Of a DNA stretch of 64,000 nucleotides, positions 27,856 to 37,009 are shown one piece after another. The notes under the pieces are model-generated. The model saw nothing but the letters and a program-made list of their open reading frames with translations, searched no databases and was not told the origin of the DNA. A program made the position numbers and the translations under genes. This DNA comes from Bacteroidota bacterium. Lineage in GTDB: Bacteria > Bacteroidota > Bacteroidia > Chitinophagales > Saprospiraceae. Where the stretch lies: assembly GCA_029781865.1 (NCBI GenBank), contig JAKOVW010000005.1, positions 42,059 to 106,058 of the forward strand, in the 5' to 3' direction. The stretch's first letter is position 1. Each line of letters starts with the position of its first letter.

Positions 27856-28695
27856 ATGAAATCTACACTTTTAACGATGGGCATTGATATCGGTAGCAAT
27901 TATATCAAGCTGGTGTTGATGGATTATAACGAGAAACCGGCACTATTGGATTCCCAAACAGAAAAAATCCGGAAAAGAAATCCAACACAGGTTGCGGATG
28001 AAATGATTCAGCTCATGTTACAAAAGCATGAATTGCAATATGAGGATATTGCATATCTCGCAACAACAGGCGAAGGAGATTTGGTTAAAAGAAAACGCGG
28101 ACATTTTTATGGAATGACGACTCATGCCAAAGGCGCCAACTATTTCTTTCCTGATGCCAGAAGCGTTGTTGACCTGGGTGCATTATATGTGCGTGCCATA
28201 AAAATTTCACCGGATGCACGAGTCCAGGATTACAAGATGACCGGTCAATGCGCTTCCGGCTCCGGCCAATTCATTGAAAACATTTCGCGTTACCTGGGAT
28301 TGTCCATTGAGGAAGTGGGTGAAATATCCATGCAGGCAGATAATCCTGAAGTATCCTCCGGAATCTGTGCCGTTCTGGCAGAAACAGATGTAATCAATAT
28401 GGTTTCCCGTGGCATTTCCACGCCAAACATCATTAAAGGAATCCATTTATCAATTGCAAACCGGATCATTAAACTGATGAGTTCACTCAAGGCAGAATCG
28501 CCGATTGTACTGACCGGAGGAATGGCCCTGAATAAAGGCATGCTGCAGGCTCTGGAAGATCAACTTAAAGAATCCGGAAAAAAATTTGAAATAAAAACGA
28601 CTCCGCAAGCTGCTTATGCAGGCGCTATCGGAGCTGCATTATGGGGTGGATACCGGCACAATAAACTAAAAGAAAAAAAAACAATGGCCGTATAA
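27856..28695 (+). CDS. bcrD: Benzoyl-CoA reductase subunit D (ATPase)
   Basis: Second ASKHA ATPase subunit, 279 residues, the smaller partner of BcrA as in other class I enzymes. Shows GIDIGSNYIKLVL near the N-terminus, ATTGEGD in place of the usual TGYGR, VVDLGALYVRAI, GQCASGSGQFIENI, SGICAVLAETDV and VLTGGMALNKG. The two cysteines that share the [4Fe-4S] cluster are present (in QCASG and GICAV). Coupled with a gap of 25 bases to bcrA, it completes the four-subunit set; ATP hydrolysis drives electron transfer from reduced ferredoxin. Confidence 0.92.
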   Translation: MKSTLLTMGIDIGSNYIKLVLMDYNEKPALLDSQTEKIRKRNPTQVADEMIQLMLQKHELQYEDIAYLATTGEGDLVKRKRGHFYGMTTHAKGANYFFPDARSVVDLGALYVRAIKISPDARVQDYKMTGQCASGSGQFIENISRYLGLSIEEVGEISMQADNPEVSSGICAVLAETDVINMVSRGISTPNIIKGIHLSIANRIIKLMSSLKAESPIVLTGGMALNKGMLQALEDQLKESGKKFEIKTTPQAAYAGAIGAALWGGYRHNKLKEKKTMAV

Positions 28696-28705
28696 AACAT
28701 TTACC

Positions 28706-30466
28706 ATGCAAAAACTTGAATCCAATATTGCATTAGGCGAAATCATACCGAACATAGCCACCTTATTGCAACGCAACGTCCGATTGTTTGAGAACAAAAC
28801 CGTATATAGCGAAAACAAATCCGGACAATATGAAGGGATCAGCTGGAGGCAATTTTATAACAACATTCTAACGATTGCCTTTAACTTAAAAAGACATGGA
28901 TTTAACACGGGCGATAAAATGGTAATCTATTCTCCAAATCGCCTTGAGATGCTGGAACTGGAGTTAGCCTTAATGGCATCGGGTGGAATTGCCGTTCCCA
29001 TTTTTGCTTACTTCTACAAAGAAACCGCACAACTCCTGATCAATCATTGCGAAGCAAAGTTTATTGCCGTGGCCGGAGAGCTCCAATTAGGTAGAATTCC
29101 GGATGTCCATGTTAAATCCATTTTTGTATTTGATCATTTCGACAAACCTCAATACAAAAACCAACATTCGTTTAATGAACTATTGCAAACAAAACCAGAT
29201 GAATCCTTTTCATTCTGCTTTGATGAAGCACCGGAATCAATTTGCTTAAACATGTATACATCCGGAACAATGGGCATTCCAAAATGTGTACAACTCTCTC
29301 ACAAAAATATTTTATCACAGCAGGCTGCATTGGCAAAACTATGGCGACTGGATGAGACGGATCGCTTCCTGTCTTATTTGCCCTGGCATCACAGTTTTGG
29401 TGGCATCTTCGAATTATTCTCTGCATTGTACAACGGAGCTGAACTATCCCTTGAATCCGGATATGGAAAAGATCCGGTCACCATTATGGAAAATTGGAAA
29501 ATGATTCAGCCCACCGTATTTTTTAGTGTACCGAAAGTGTATCAGGCCTTAGTTGAATTGACAAAAAGGGATAAAAATGCAGAAGCTTTATTTTTTCATT
29601 CGAAACTGAAATTTATTTTCACAGCAGCTGCTTCCTTACCACAAAAATTATCTGATGAATTTGAAAAAAGAAATATACCTGTTATTGAAGGTTGGGGGCT
29701 CACAGAGACATCGCCTTGCTGCACATTGACAGATCCTGCCAAAAAAAGATTATCCGGAATAGTTGGCTATCCCATTCCCGGTGTTAGTATACGACTTTCC
29801 GATGACGGCGAAATTCAGGTAAAAGGTCCTAATGTCATGAAATGCTATTTCAAAAACGATGAGGCCAATGCAGGATTGTTTACGGAAGACGGTTGGTTCT
29901 GCACCGGAGACATAGGAGAAATCACCGACAACGGATTAAAACTGATCACGCGCAAAGACAGAATTTTTAAACTTTCAAATGGTGAAAAAGTAATTCCATC
30001 TGATCTGGAAAAATTAATTGAATTAAAGTGTCACTATATCTCATTCGCAATGGTGGTTGGACATGGGGAAGAATACCCGGTAGCCCTTTTGTTTCCCAAT
30101 AAAAAACTAATGGATCAACCGGATTATGCCATATCCCCTGAAGAAGGTTGTTACTGTCCAAGGGATTTGAATGAACTCGGCAAATGTTTGCGGGGCTGTC
30201 TGCATGATGCCAACTGCGGTATCGGACAAAAATTTGCAAAAATCAAATCAGCGATGATCATTGATGACGAATTATCCTTTGATAAAGGCACTTTAACCTC
30301 CTCAATGAAAGTAGCACCAAAAAATGTATTAAATGCATATAAAGCACATCTGGAAAATATTTACGGAGCCCAAAACCCAATAGACAATGAAGTTTATATT
30401 ATTCAACTGGAAGATTTTGAGAAAATGCCGGGAAGAAAAACGCAATTAGATCATGTACAATCTTGA
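28706..30466 (+). CDS. AMP-forming acyl-CoA ligase with Cys-rich segment
   Basis: A 586-residue ANL-superfamily ligase, closer in type to long-chain acyl-CoA synthetases than to benzoate-CoA ligases. Motifs: YTSGTMGIPK for ATP, WGLTETSP, TGDIGEI and the LITRKDRIFKLSNGEKV hinge, with the C-terminal Lys region SSMKV. Uniquely, residues 482-504 contain five cysteines (C-Y-C-x9-C-x3-C-x5-C), an unusual insertion that could bind a metal or cluster. It lies 10 bases after bcrD. Substrate is unknown: aromatic acid, cyclohexane carboxylate or a dicarboxylic acid are all possible. It overlaps the next gene by 14 bases. Confidence 0.85.
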   Translation: MQKLESNIALGEIIPNIATLLQRNVRLFENKTVYSENKSGQYEGISWRQFYNNILTIAFNLKRHGFNTGDKMVIYSPNRLEMLELELALMASGGIAVPIFAYFYKETAQLLINHCEAKFIAVAGELQLGRIPDVHVKSIFVFDHFDKPQYKNQHSFNELLQTKPDESFSFCFDEAPESICLNMYTSGTMGIPKCVQLSHKNILSQQAALAKLWRLDETDRFLSYLPWHHSFGGIFELFSALYNGAELSLESGYGKDPVTIMENWKMIQPTVFFSVPKVYQALVELTKRDKNAEALFFHSKLKFIFTAAASLPQKLSDEFEKRNIPVIEGWGLTETSPCCTLTDPAKKRLSGIVGYPIPGVSIRLSDDGEIQVKGPNVMKCYFKNDEANAGLFTEDGWFCTGDIGEITDNGLKLITRKDRIFKLSNGEKVIPSDLEKLIELKCHYISFAMVVGHGEEYPVALLFPNKKLMDQPDYAISPEEGCYCPRDLNELGKCLRGCLHDANCGIGQKFAKIKSAMIIDDELSFDKGTLTSSMKVAPKNVLNAYKAHLENIYGAQNPIDNEVYIIQLEDFEKMPGRKTQLDHVQS

Positions 30467-31667
30467 TTCAACCAAATTATTAAAAAATCTGATGAAAGAT
30501 TATTTCACAGATTTTCAACACGCAAAGAAAATTGCGTGGTGCACGAGTGTTGGTCCTGCTGAATTGTTGCGTGCGTTTGGCTTCCAGGTTTATTTTCCGG
30601 AAAATCATGGAGCGTTACTTGGTGCGACCAGAATGGCAGGAGATTATATTCCTTCCACAATCAATTTGGGATATTCCGGAGACGTATGCTCTTATCTTAC
30701 CAGTGACATAGGTGCATACCTGAACAAACAAACTCCTTTATTACAACATTATGGATTGGCAGGTATTCCTAAACCTGATCTGATCGTCTACAATACTAAT
30801 CAATGCCGGGAAGTACAGGAATGGTTTAATTATTATGCTACTGAATTTAAATGTCCGGTAATCGGAATATTTCCTCCACGCCATATAGATGAAATAACAA
30901 AAGCTGAAATACAGGTAGTCAGTGAACAATTCAAAGCCATGATTCCGGTCTGCGAACAAATCAGTGGAAATAAATTTGACCTGGATCTATTCAAATCAAC
31001 CCTTGGCTTAAGCAAGCAGGCAGCTACCTTATGGAAGGATGTACTGGCAACGGCCAAAAATTCACCATCCCCTTTAAGCTTTTTTGATGCGACCATTCAT
31101 ATGGGACCAATTGTAGTCCTGAGAGGCACTGTTTCTGCAAACCACTACTATCAAAACTTACTCAATGAATTAAACGAAAATGTCCGAAATAAAAGGAGTA
31201 TGGTCAAAGAAGAAAACAGTAGAATCTTTTGGGATGGAATGCCCATCTGGGGAAAACTAAGAACACTATCAGATTTGTTTATACAAAACAATTCATCCGT
31301 AGTTGCTTCAACGTATTGCAACAGCTGGGTTTTTGATTCATTTGATGAGAATGATCCTTTTACTTCTTCCGCTAAAGCATATACAGAGATTTTCATCAAC
31401 AGAAGCGAAGGAGCAAAGATGAGGATACTGAAAGAGATGGTTGATGAATTCAGAATTGATGGAATCCTATTTCATGATGCCAAAACCTGTTTCAATAACT
31501 CCAATTCGAGATTCGGACTCCCCTTGCGATTTTATAAAGAATTTGGAATTCCCGTACTTGTCATCGAAGGTGACTTATGCGATTTACGCTTTTATTCAGA
31601 AGGTCAATCCACGACAAAAATCGAAACATTTATCGAACAACTTGAAATGCATAAAGTAATGAATTGA
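30453..31667 (+). CDS. HgdB/BcrB-like 2-hydroxyacyl-CoA dehydratase-type subunit
   Basis: A 404-residue member of the 2-hydroxyacyl-CoA dehydratase and benzoyl-CoA reductase D-component family. Conserved cysteines occur near the N-terminus (K-K-I-A-W-C-T and D-V-C-S-Y), in NTNQCREV and in the C-terminal segments DAKTCFNNSNSRF and EGDLCDLRFYSE. It lacks an adjacent second family subunit that dehydratases (A/B, C/B) normally have; BcrC and BcrB are separate. It overlaps the ligase by 14 bases and is followed after 1 base by an activator fusion. The partner and substrate are unknown. It may act with the fusion as a radical reductase or dehydratase. Confidence 0.75.
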   Translation: MYNLDSTKLLKNLMKDYFTDFQHAKKIAWCTSVGPAELLRAFGFQVYFPENHGALLGATRMAGDYIPSTINLGYSGDVCSYLTSDIGAYLNKQTPLLQHYGLAGIPKPDLIVYNTNQCREVQEWFNYYATEFKCPVIGIFPPRHIDEITKAEIQVVSEQFKAMIPVCEQISGNKFDLDLFKSTLGLSKQAATLWKDVLATAKNSPSPLSFFDATIHMGPIVVLRGTVSANHYYQNLLNELNENVRNKRSMVKEENSRIFWDGMPIWGKLRTLSDLFIQNNSSVVASTYCNSWVFDSFDENDPFTSSAKAYTEIFINRSEGAKMRILKEMVDEFRIDGILFHDAKTCFNNSNSRFGLPLRFYKEFGIPVLVIEGDLCDLRFYSEGQSTTKIETFIEQLEMHKVMN

Positions 31668-31668
31668 A

Positions 31669-33528
31669 ATGCCCGAAAGAATCATCAATCGGATTGGTAT
31701 TATCGGATTAGGTCCAGTAGGATCGATACTGTCATGCCACTTCCTGGAAGCAGGATTTGAAGTAGCCATTTGCGATCTGGATAAATTAAAAATGAATCTC
31801 ATCAAAAAAGAAGGCATTACTCTTGAAGGTGTCATTACCAGGAAAGTACACTTCGCAAACGTATTTACATCTGTATCTGAATTCGAATCCTTTCAACCGG
31901 ACATGTTGGTTGTCAGTGTAAAAACAACCCAACTTGAATCCCTGATGAATGAAATTTCCAGGCTCAGCAATAAATCATCAAGTGTCGTGTGCGCAATGAA
32001 TGGAATTGATGTCGAGCAAATGATTTCGAATCTAATTGGCGAAACGAGAACATTCAGAATGGTTATAAATTTTGCAGGCAATCTGACCGCCCCAAATACC
32101 ACCAAAGTCACTTTCTTTAATCCTCCTAATTATATCTCATCCCTGGATGACAGCCGCAAAGACATCACAACGGAACTAGCGGGAGCATTGACTTCCTTGT
32201 CATTGGAAACAAAATCAATCACTTCATTTGAAATGCTCAGATGTGTCTGGGAAAAAACGATTCTGAATTCTTCTTTAAGTGCACTATGTGCGTTAGGAAG
32301 AATGACCATTAAAGAAGCTATGAGTATTCCGGATACCGTTGAATTAATCGAGCAAGTCATAGAAGAAGCTCTGGATGTTGCGGAGGCGGAAAAAATAAAA
32401 TTTGAAGATGATTTTATTCGAAAATGCATGAGATATCTCGGTAAAGCAGGCAATCACTTCCCTTCCCTGGCTGTTGATCTTTTGAATAACCGGCCGACAG
32501 AAATCGATTATATGAACGGCAAAATCGTAGAGTATGGGAGGAAACATTATGTTCGAACTTCTTTGAATCTCACATTCACTAACATGGTGAAAGCCGTATC
32601 CAACAAAGATCGCAGCGCCAAAATACAAACTGCAAAATCGGCGGTACTGCAAAGTGATCTAAGTAAAAACATTATAAGTACTCATTACAGGGGGGATGGT
32701 AAAAATTATTTTCTTGGTGTAGACCTGGGCTCTGCTTACACCAAATTTACCATCATAGACGATCAGGAAAACGTGTTATTTCAAACTGCACTGAAAACAC
32801 TGAACAGAGACCGGATTTCGATCCGTCATGTCATGGACGTCCTGAAAACTGAATTTAATATTGCCTGCATTTGTTCAACCGGTTATGGACGAAAGCACTT
32901 AATCGATGCAGATGTTGTTAAAACAGAATTGAATTGCGCTGCCCTTGCTGCAGCCAGATATTTCTCCGGTGCAAAAAATATAATAGACATAGGAGGCGAA
33001 GATATTAAAGTGATCAAGTGCAATGCTGATGATGCCATTGAAAATTTTTATCTCAATGACAAATGTGCTGCCGGCACCGGCTCGTTTCTGACTGAAGTAG
33101 CTGAACGAGCTGATATCAGTATCGCCGAAATGAGTGACCTGGCTTCGAAATCTTCTTATGCCAAAGAACTAAACAGTTTTTGTACCGTCTTTGCAAAAAC
33201 CGAAATAATGTCCTGGATATTTGAAGGATTACCCATTGAAGACATTGCGAAAGGAATTTATTTATCTATTCTAAACAGGATTATTAAACTAAGGATTGAT
33301 CCTTCGGTGCCCATATTTTTAGTCGGGGGAGTTATTGCTTATCATCCTTATTTGAAAAAATTATTGCAGGAAAAATTCAAAAAGGAAGTCCACTTGATCG
33401 ACAAACCTCAATATGCTGTATCCTTTGGAGCAAGCAGATATGCAAAGCAAACCTGGGCTATGGAATTGGAATCGTCTTCCGGAAACGCATCCGGATCAAC
33501 AATTGAAAAACATGAAAGGGTTTCATAA
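31669..33528 (+). CDS. Fusion: ketopantoate reductase-like dehydrogenase + HgdC/BcrA-type activator ATPase
   Basis: A 619-residue two-domain protein. The N-terminal domain (about 1-315) is of the 6-phosphogluconate dehydrogenase-like 2-dehydropantoate 2-reductase family: Rossmann GLGPVGS, the Asn in CAMNGID, the Lys in VWEKTILNSS and Glu in RPTEIDYMNGKIVEYG, all catalytic positions in PanE. The C-terminal domain (about 345-605) is an ASKHA activator: FLGVDLGSAYTKFT, STGYGRKHL, DIGGEDIKV, NDKCAAGTGSF and FCTVFAKTE, with both cluster cysteines. A linker of about 30 residues joins them. This combination is not one I know. It follows an HgdB-like gene by 1 base and overlaps the thiolase by 17. 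Confidence 0.9.
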   Translation: MPERIINRIGIIGLGPVGSILSCHFLEAGFEVAICDLDKLKMNLIKKEGITLEGVITRKVHFANVFTSVSEFESFQPDMLVVSVKTTQLESLMNEISRLSNKSSSVVCAMNGIDVEQMISNLIGETRTFRMVINFAGNLTAPNTTKVTFFNPPNYISSLDDSRKDITTELAGALTSLSLETKSITSFEMLRCVWEKTILNSSLSALCALGRMTIKEAMSIPDTVELIEQVIEEALDVAEAEKIKFEDDFIRKCMRYLGKAGNHFPSLAVDLLNNRPTEIDYMNGKIVEYGRKHYVRTSLNLTFTNMVKAVSNKDRSAKIQTAKSAVLQSDLSKNIISTHYRGDGKNYFLGVDLGSAYTKFTIIDDQENVLFQTALKTLNRDRISIRHVMDVLKTEFNIACICSTGYGRKHLIDADVVKTELNCAALAAARYFSGAKNIIDIGGEDIKVIKCNADDAIENFYLNDKCAAGTGSFLTEVAERADISIAEMSDLASKSSYAKELNSFCTVFAKTEIMSWIFEGLPIEDIAKGIYLSILNRIIKLRIDPSVPIFLVGGVIAYHPYLKKLLQEKFKKEVHLIDKPQYAVSFGASRYAKQTWAMELESSSGNASGSTIEKHERVS

Positions 33529-34774
33529 CACATCAAAAGGCATTGGAATTCTATTGGATGAAATTTATCTGGTAGATGGATTGCGTACCCCATTTGGAAA
33601 ATATTGCGGATCACTTGCGCATATCTCTCCTACTGATCTTGGCATTATCTCATCACGAGCGGCAATAGAAAGATGTAACATCAAACCACAGGATATTGAT
33701 CAATTGATTGCAGCAAATATTGGACAAAGTTCATATGATGCTTATTTCCTCCCAAGGCATATCAGCTTGTTTTCAGGAATACCAAAAGAAGTTCCTGCAT
33801 TAATGGTACAACGAATTTGCGGGTCAGGATTTGAAACATTGATTACAGGCGCCGAACAAATCATCCTGGGTAAAGCAGATTGTGTATTGTGTACAGGTAC
33901 TGAAAACATGTCACTATCCCCAACTGTAAGCTTTGGCAACCGGATGGGCTATATGCTTGGCAGACCGGTATTCAAAGACATGTTATGGGAAGCACTGGAT
34001 GATACAGCGGCAGGTTATCCAATGGGCTTTACGGCTGAAAATGTAGCAAAGAAATATCACATTAGCCGAACTGATGCTGATGCGTTTGCGAAAATGTCAT
34101 TCGACAGGGCGATTGCAGCCAATGAAAAGGGATTTTTTCAAAATGAAATCACACCAGTACAATCGGCAATCTTCGAAGTTGAAGGACTAAAATCAAGAAA
34201 AGTCTCTCTTCCAAAATCCATTTCTAATTTCAATACCGATGAGCAAGTAAGACCGACAACTCAGGATGCATTAGCTAAACTTCCGACTGTATTTAGTGAA
34301 GTAGGTGTACTAACTGCCGGAAATTGTAGTGGAATAGTAGACGGTGCAGCTTCTGCTGTTGTTGTCAACAAAGATTTTATTCAAAGTAGAAATCTGAATC
34401 CTATCGCCAAAATCATTGGCGCAGCCAGCTGCGGAATTGATCCAAAAATGATGGGATTAGGTCCAGTCCCTTCTATTACCTATTTGTTGGAAATGTCAGG
34501 TTTGGCTCTTTCAGAAATTGGTTTATTTGAAATCAACGAAGCTTTTTCCGCACAAGTTATTGGATGTGAACGCGAATTACAACTCGACAGAGATACGCTC
34601 AATGTAAATGGTGGAGCCATTGCAATTGGCCATCCACTTGCGGCAAGCGGCCTGAGATTAGCTATTACTCTTTCCAAAGAAATGAAAAACCGAAATATTA
34701 AATATGGAATTGCTTCAGCCTGTATCGGTGGCGGACAAGGCACAGCTATATTGCTTCAAAACACAACAGCATGA
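33512..34774 (+). CDS. Acetyl-CoA acyltransferase (thiolase)
   Basis: Thiolase of about 420 residues from the ATG at 33512 (the longer frame from 33413 overlaps the fusion gene more and adds a non-homologous stretch). Motifs: nucleophile Cys in VQRICGSGFE, NEAFSAQ, NVNGGAIAIGHPLAASG and the second Cys in SACIGGGQG. It probably cleaves 3-oxopimeloyl-CoA or acetoacetyl-CoA in the terminal step of the pathway. Overlap with the previous gene by 17 bases and with had by 4 supports co-expression. Confidence 0.9.
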   Translation: MKGFHNTSKGIGILLDEIYLVDGLRTPFGKYCGSLAHISPTDLGIISSRAAIERCNIKPQDIDQLIAANIGQSSYDAYFLPRHISLFSGIPKEVPALMVQRICGSGFETLITGAEQIILGKADCVLCTGTENMSLSPTVSFGNRMGYMLGRPVFKDMLWEALDDTAAGYPMGFTAENVAKKYHISRTDADAFAKMSFDRAIAANEKGFFQNEITPVQSAIFEVEGLKSRKVSLPKSISNFNTDEQVRPTTQDALAKLPTVFSEVGVLTAGNCSGIVDGAASAVVVNKDFIQSRNLNPIAKIIGAASCGIDPKMMGLGPVPSITYLLEMSGLALSEIGLFEINEAFSAQVIGCERELQLDRDTLNVNGGAIAIGHPLAASGLRLAITLSKEMKNRNIKYGIASACIGGGQGTAILLQNTTA

Positions 34775-35835
34775 GTACAGGAACTATCTATCAATGGCAA
34801 ATGAATGAAGCTAATAAGGAATTTCAATTAATTCGAAATTCCATTCCGATTATCGAAAAAGGCAAAGCACTGATTAAAGTTGCCGGATGCGGAGTGTGCC
34901 ACACTGATATTAGTTTTTGGCATCATGGCGTGCAGACAAAACACCAGCTACCCCTGACGTTAGGACATGAAATAAGCGGGACTGTCGTCGATGGTGATAT
35001 GCAGTGGATTGGCAAACATGTAATTATACCTGCAGTGCTACCCTGCGGGGAATGCGACTTTTGTAAAAAGGGACGAAGTAATATTTGCAGAAATCAATTA
35101 ATGCCAGGTAATGATTTTCATGGTGGTTTTGCCTCTCATATTATAGTTCCATCCAGATTTCTTTGCGAAGTTCCTGCAGACATTTTACATAAATATTCGT
35201 TGGCACAATTAGCTGTGATAGCTGATGCCATTTCAACACCTTATCAGGTGATCAAAAAATCCGAATTGGAATCCGGTGATTTAGCGATTGTAATAGGCGT
35301 TGGCGGCGTTGGTATATATGGGGCGCTAATCGCAAAAATATACGGAGCAAAAGTAATTGCCCTGGACCTCAGTGATGAAAAGCTGGCCAATGCCAAATCC
35401 AATGGTATTGATGCCACAATAAATATTAAAGGACTGGACCAGAAACAAATTAAAGACAGAGTCAAAGAACTGGCAAGTGAATTGAACGCGCCTAAGTTTG
35501 GGTGGAAAATATTTGAAATATCCGGTACAAAAGCAGGCCAGGAATTAGCATTTCAATTAATCACATTTGCTTCAACACTGTCCATTGTCGGTTTCACTAT
35601 GGACAAAGTGGAATTGAGATTAAGCAATCTAATGGCATTTGATGCCAAATTAATAGGCACCTGGGGCTGCCGTGCTGAATTATACCCGGATGTTCTGACT
35701 TTGATTGCAAATGATCAATTAAAAATCGGACATTTTATCGAAACCTTTCCCATGTCGCAAATTAATGAGGTGTTTAAAAATACGTTGAATCAGGTCTACT
35801 CCAAACGCTCCATTCTTTTACCGGATTTTAATTAA
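34771..35835 (+). CDS. had: 6-hydroxycyclohex-1-ene-1-carbonyl-CoA dehydrogenase
   Basis: A 354-residue zinc-type medium-chain dehydrogenase that oxidises 6-hydroxycyclohex-1-ene-1-carbonyl-CoA to the 6-oxo compound with NAD+. Residues: GCGVCHTDISFW (catalytic zinc Cys), LGHEISGTV, structural zinc cysteines in LPCGECDFCKKGRSNIC, the nucleotide loop GVGGVG, and GWKIFEISGTKAGQE and LMAFDAKLIGTWGC, which match Had proteins from denitrifying aromatic degraders. Next to oah and dch, this is the expected place. The start overlaps the thiolase stop (4 bases). Confidence 0.9.
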   Translation: MSTGTIYQWQMNEANKEFQLIRNSIPIIEKGKALIKVAGCGVCHTDISFWHHGVQTKHQLPLTLGHEISGTVVDGDMQWIGKHVIIPAVLPCGECDFCKKGRSNICRNQLMPGNDFHGGFASHIIVPSRFLCEVPADILHKYSLAQLAVIADAISTPYQVIKKSELESGDLAIVIGVGGVGIYGALIAKIYGAKVIALDLSDEKLANAKSNGIDATINIKGLDQKQIKDRVKELASELNAPKFGWKIFEISGTKAGQELAFQLITFASTLSIVGFTMDKVELRLSNLMAFDAKLIGTWGCRAELYPDVLTLIANDQLKIGHFIETFPMSQINEVFKNTLNQVYSKRSILLPDFN

Positions 35836-35847
35836 ACAAAATACAAG

Positions 35848-36966
35848 ATGATGAAAGAACTAAAAAATCACAATCTGACGGAAGTTCATTACGAGCATAT
35901 ATTATTTGAAAAACGTTCTTGTCTGGATGCGCATGGCATGCCCGTAAATGAATTATACAATTGCTGGATTATTCTCAACAATCCAAAACAATACAATTCC
36001 TATACAACAGCTGCAATAAAAGAAATAATACTTGCACTCGGTGAAGCATCCAATGACCGAAGCATTGTTGCTGTTGTATTAACTGCGGTGGGTGATAAAG
36101 CCTTTTGTACCGGCGGAAATACAAAAGAATACGCAGAATACTATTCCGGAAATCCCCAGGAATACTCCCAATACATGCGGCTTTTTAATGACATGGTCAG
36201 TGCAGTCCTCAAATGTGAAAAACCGGTCATATGCAGAGTGAATGGTTTGCGGATTGGAGGCGGCCAGGAATTGGGAATGGCCTGTGATTTCAGCATTTCC
36301 AGTGATCTCGCACGTTTTGGACAGGCCGGTCCCAAACATGGAAGTGCTCCTATTGGAGGCGCCACTGATTTTCTTCCATTATTTGTAGGGATTGAAAGAG
36401 CGATGATGTCCTTAACTCTTTGCGAACCCTGGACAGCACACCAGGCGTACTACTTTGGAATGCTTACGGACATCGCACCGGTTTTAAAACTGAATGGAAA
36501 ATTCATTCCCAATCCAATGGTGATAACAGATAAAATCACAGATGAGTATGGTAAAATTATTTTTGGAAACGTCAAGACAGGTGAAGAATTAAAAAAAGCA
36601 AAAGAACTCATGTCATTTGCAGAAATTGATTTTGAGAAACTGGATGAAAGCTTGAATAGTTTAATCACAAAAATACTTTACACATTCCCGAATTGTATGA
36701 CTAAGACCATTAGCGAAGTTAGAAAATTCAAATTAGAACACTGGAATCAAAACAAAGAATCCAGCAGAGAATGGCTCGCATTGAATATGGTTACCGAAGC
36801 TAAAGCCGGATTTAAAGCATTTAATGAAGGTCCAAAGGAAAATCGCGAAATTGATTTTGTCTTGCTACGGCAGAAGCTTTCACAGGGTCATGAATGGAAT
36901 GATGAATTACACCAACTGATTTCACCACAATATCAAAATAAGACATATAGCCATGTTACCCGATAA
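35848..36966 (+). CDS. oah: 6-oxocyclohex-1-ene-1-carbonyl-CoA hydrolase
   Basis: Ring-cleaving enzyme (Oah/BamA) of the crotonase superfamily that opens the ring to 3-hydroxypimeloyl-CoA. A 372-residue sequence with the diagnostic segments CWIILNNPKQYNSYTT, VGDKAFCTGGNTKEYAEYYSG, YMRLFNDMVSAVLKCEKPVICRVNGLRIGGGQELG and FGQAGPKHGSAPIGG, given here in pieces. BamA genes are used as markers of anaerobic aromatic degradation. It lies 12 bases after had and just before dch. Confidence 0.95.
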   Translation: MMKELKNHNLTEVHYEHILFEKRSCLDAHGMPVNELYNCWIILNNPKQYNSYTTAAIKEIILALGEASNDRSIVAVVLTAVGDKAFCTGGNTKEYAEYYSGNPQEYSQYMRLFNDMVSAVLKCEKPVICRVNGLRIGGGQELGMACDFSISSDLARFGQAGPKHGSAPIGGATDFLPLFVGIERAMMSLTLCEPWTAHQAYYFGMLTDIAPVLKLNGKFIPNPMVITDKITDEYGKIIFGNVKTGEELKKAKELMSFAEIDFEKLDESLNSLITKILYTFPNCMTKTISEVRKFKLEHWNQNKESSREWLALNMVTEAKAGFKAFNEGPKENREIDFVLLRQKLSQGHEWNDELHQLISPQYQNKTYSHVTR

Positions 36967-37009
36967 TTCCACATTAAACTTTACCACCCTCACATTTAAC
37001 TACAAACAA

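Noticed and set aside
33413..33511. Earlier start for the thiolase gene
   Set aside because: It adds 33 non-homologous residues inside the upstream fusion gene; ATG at 33512 opens the protein shortly before the conserved thiolase N-terminus.
36953..37009. Earlier ATG for dch
   Set aside because: It would add a Thr-rich stretch not expected in the family; 37010 gives the usual length. Not excluded.
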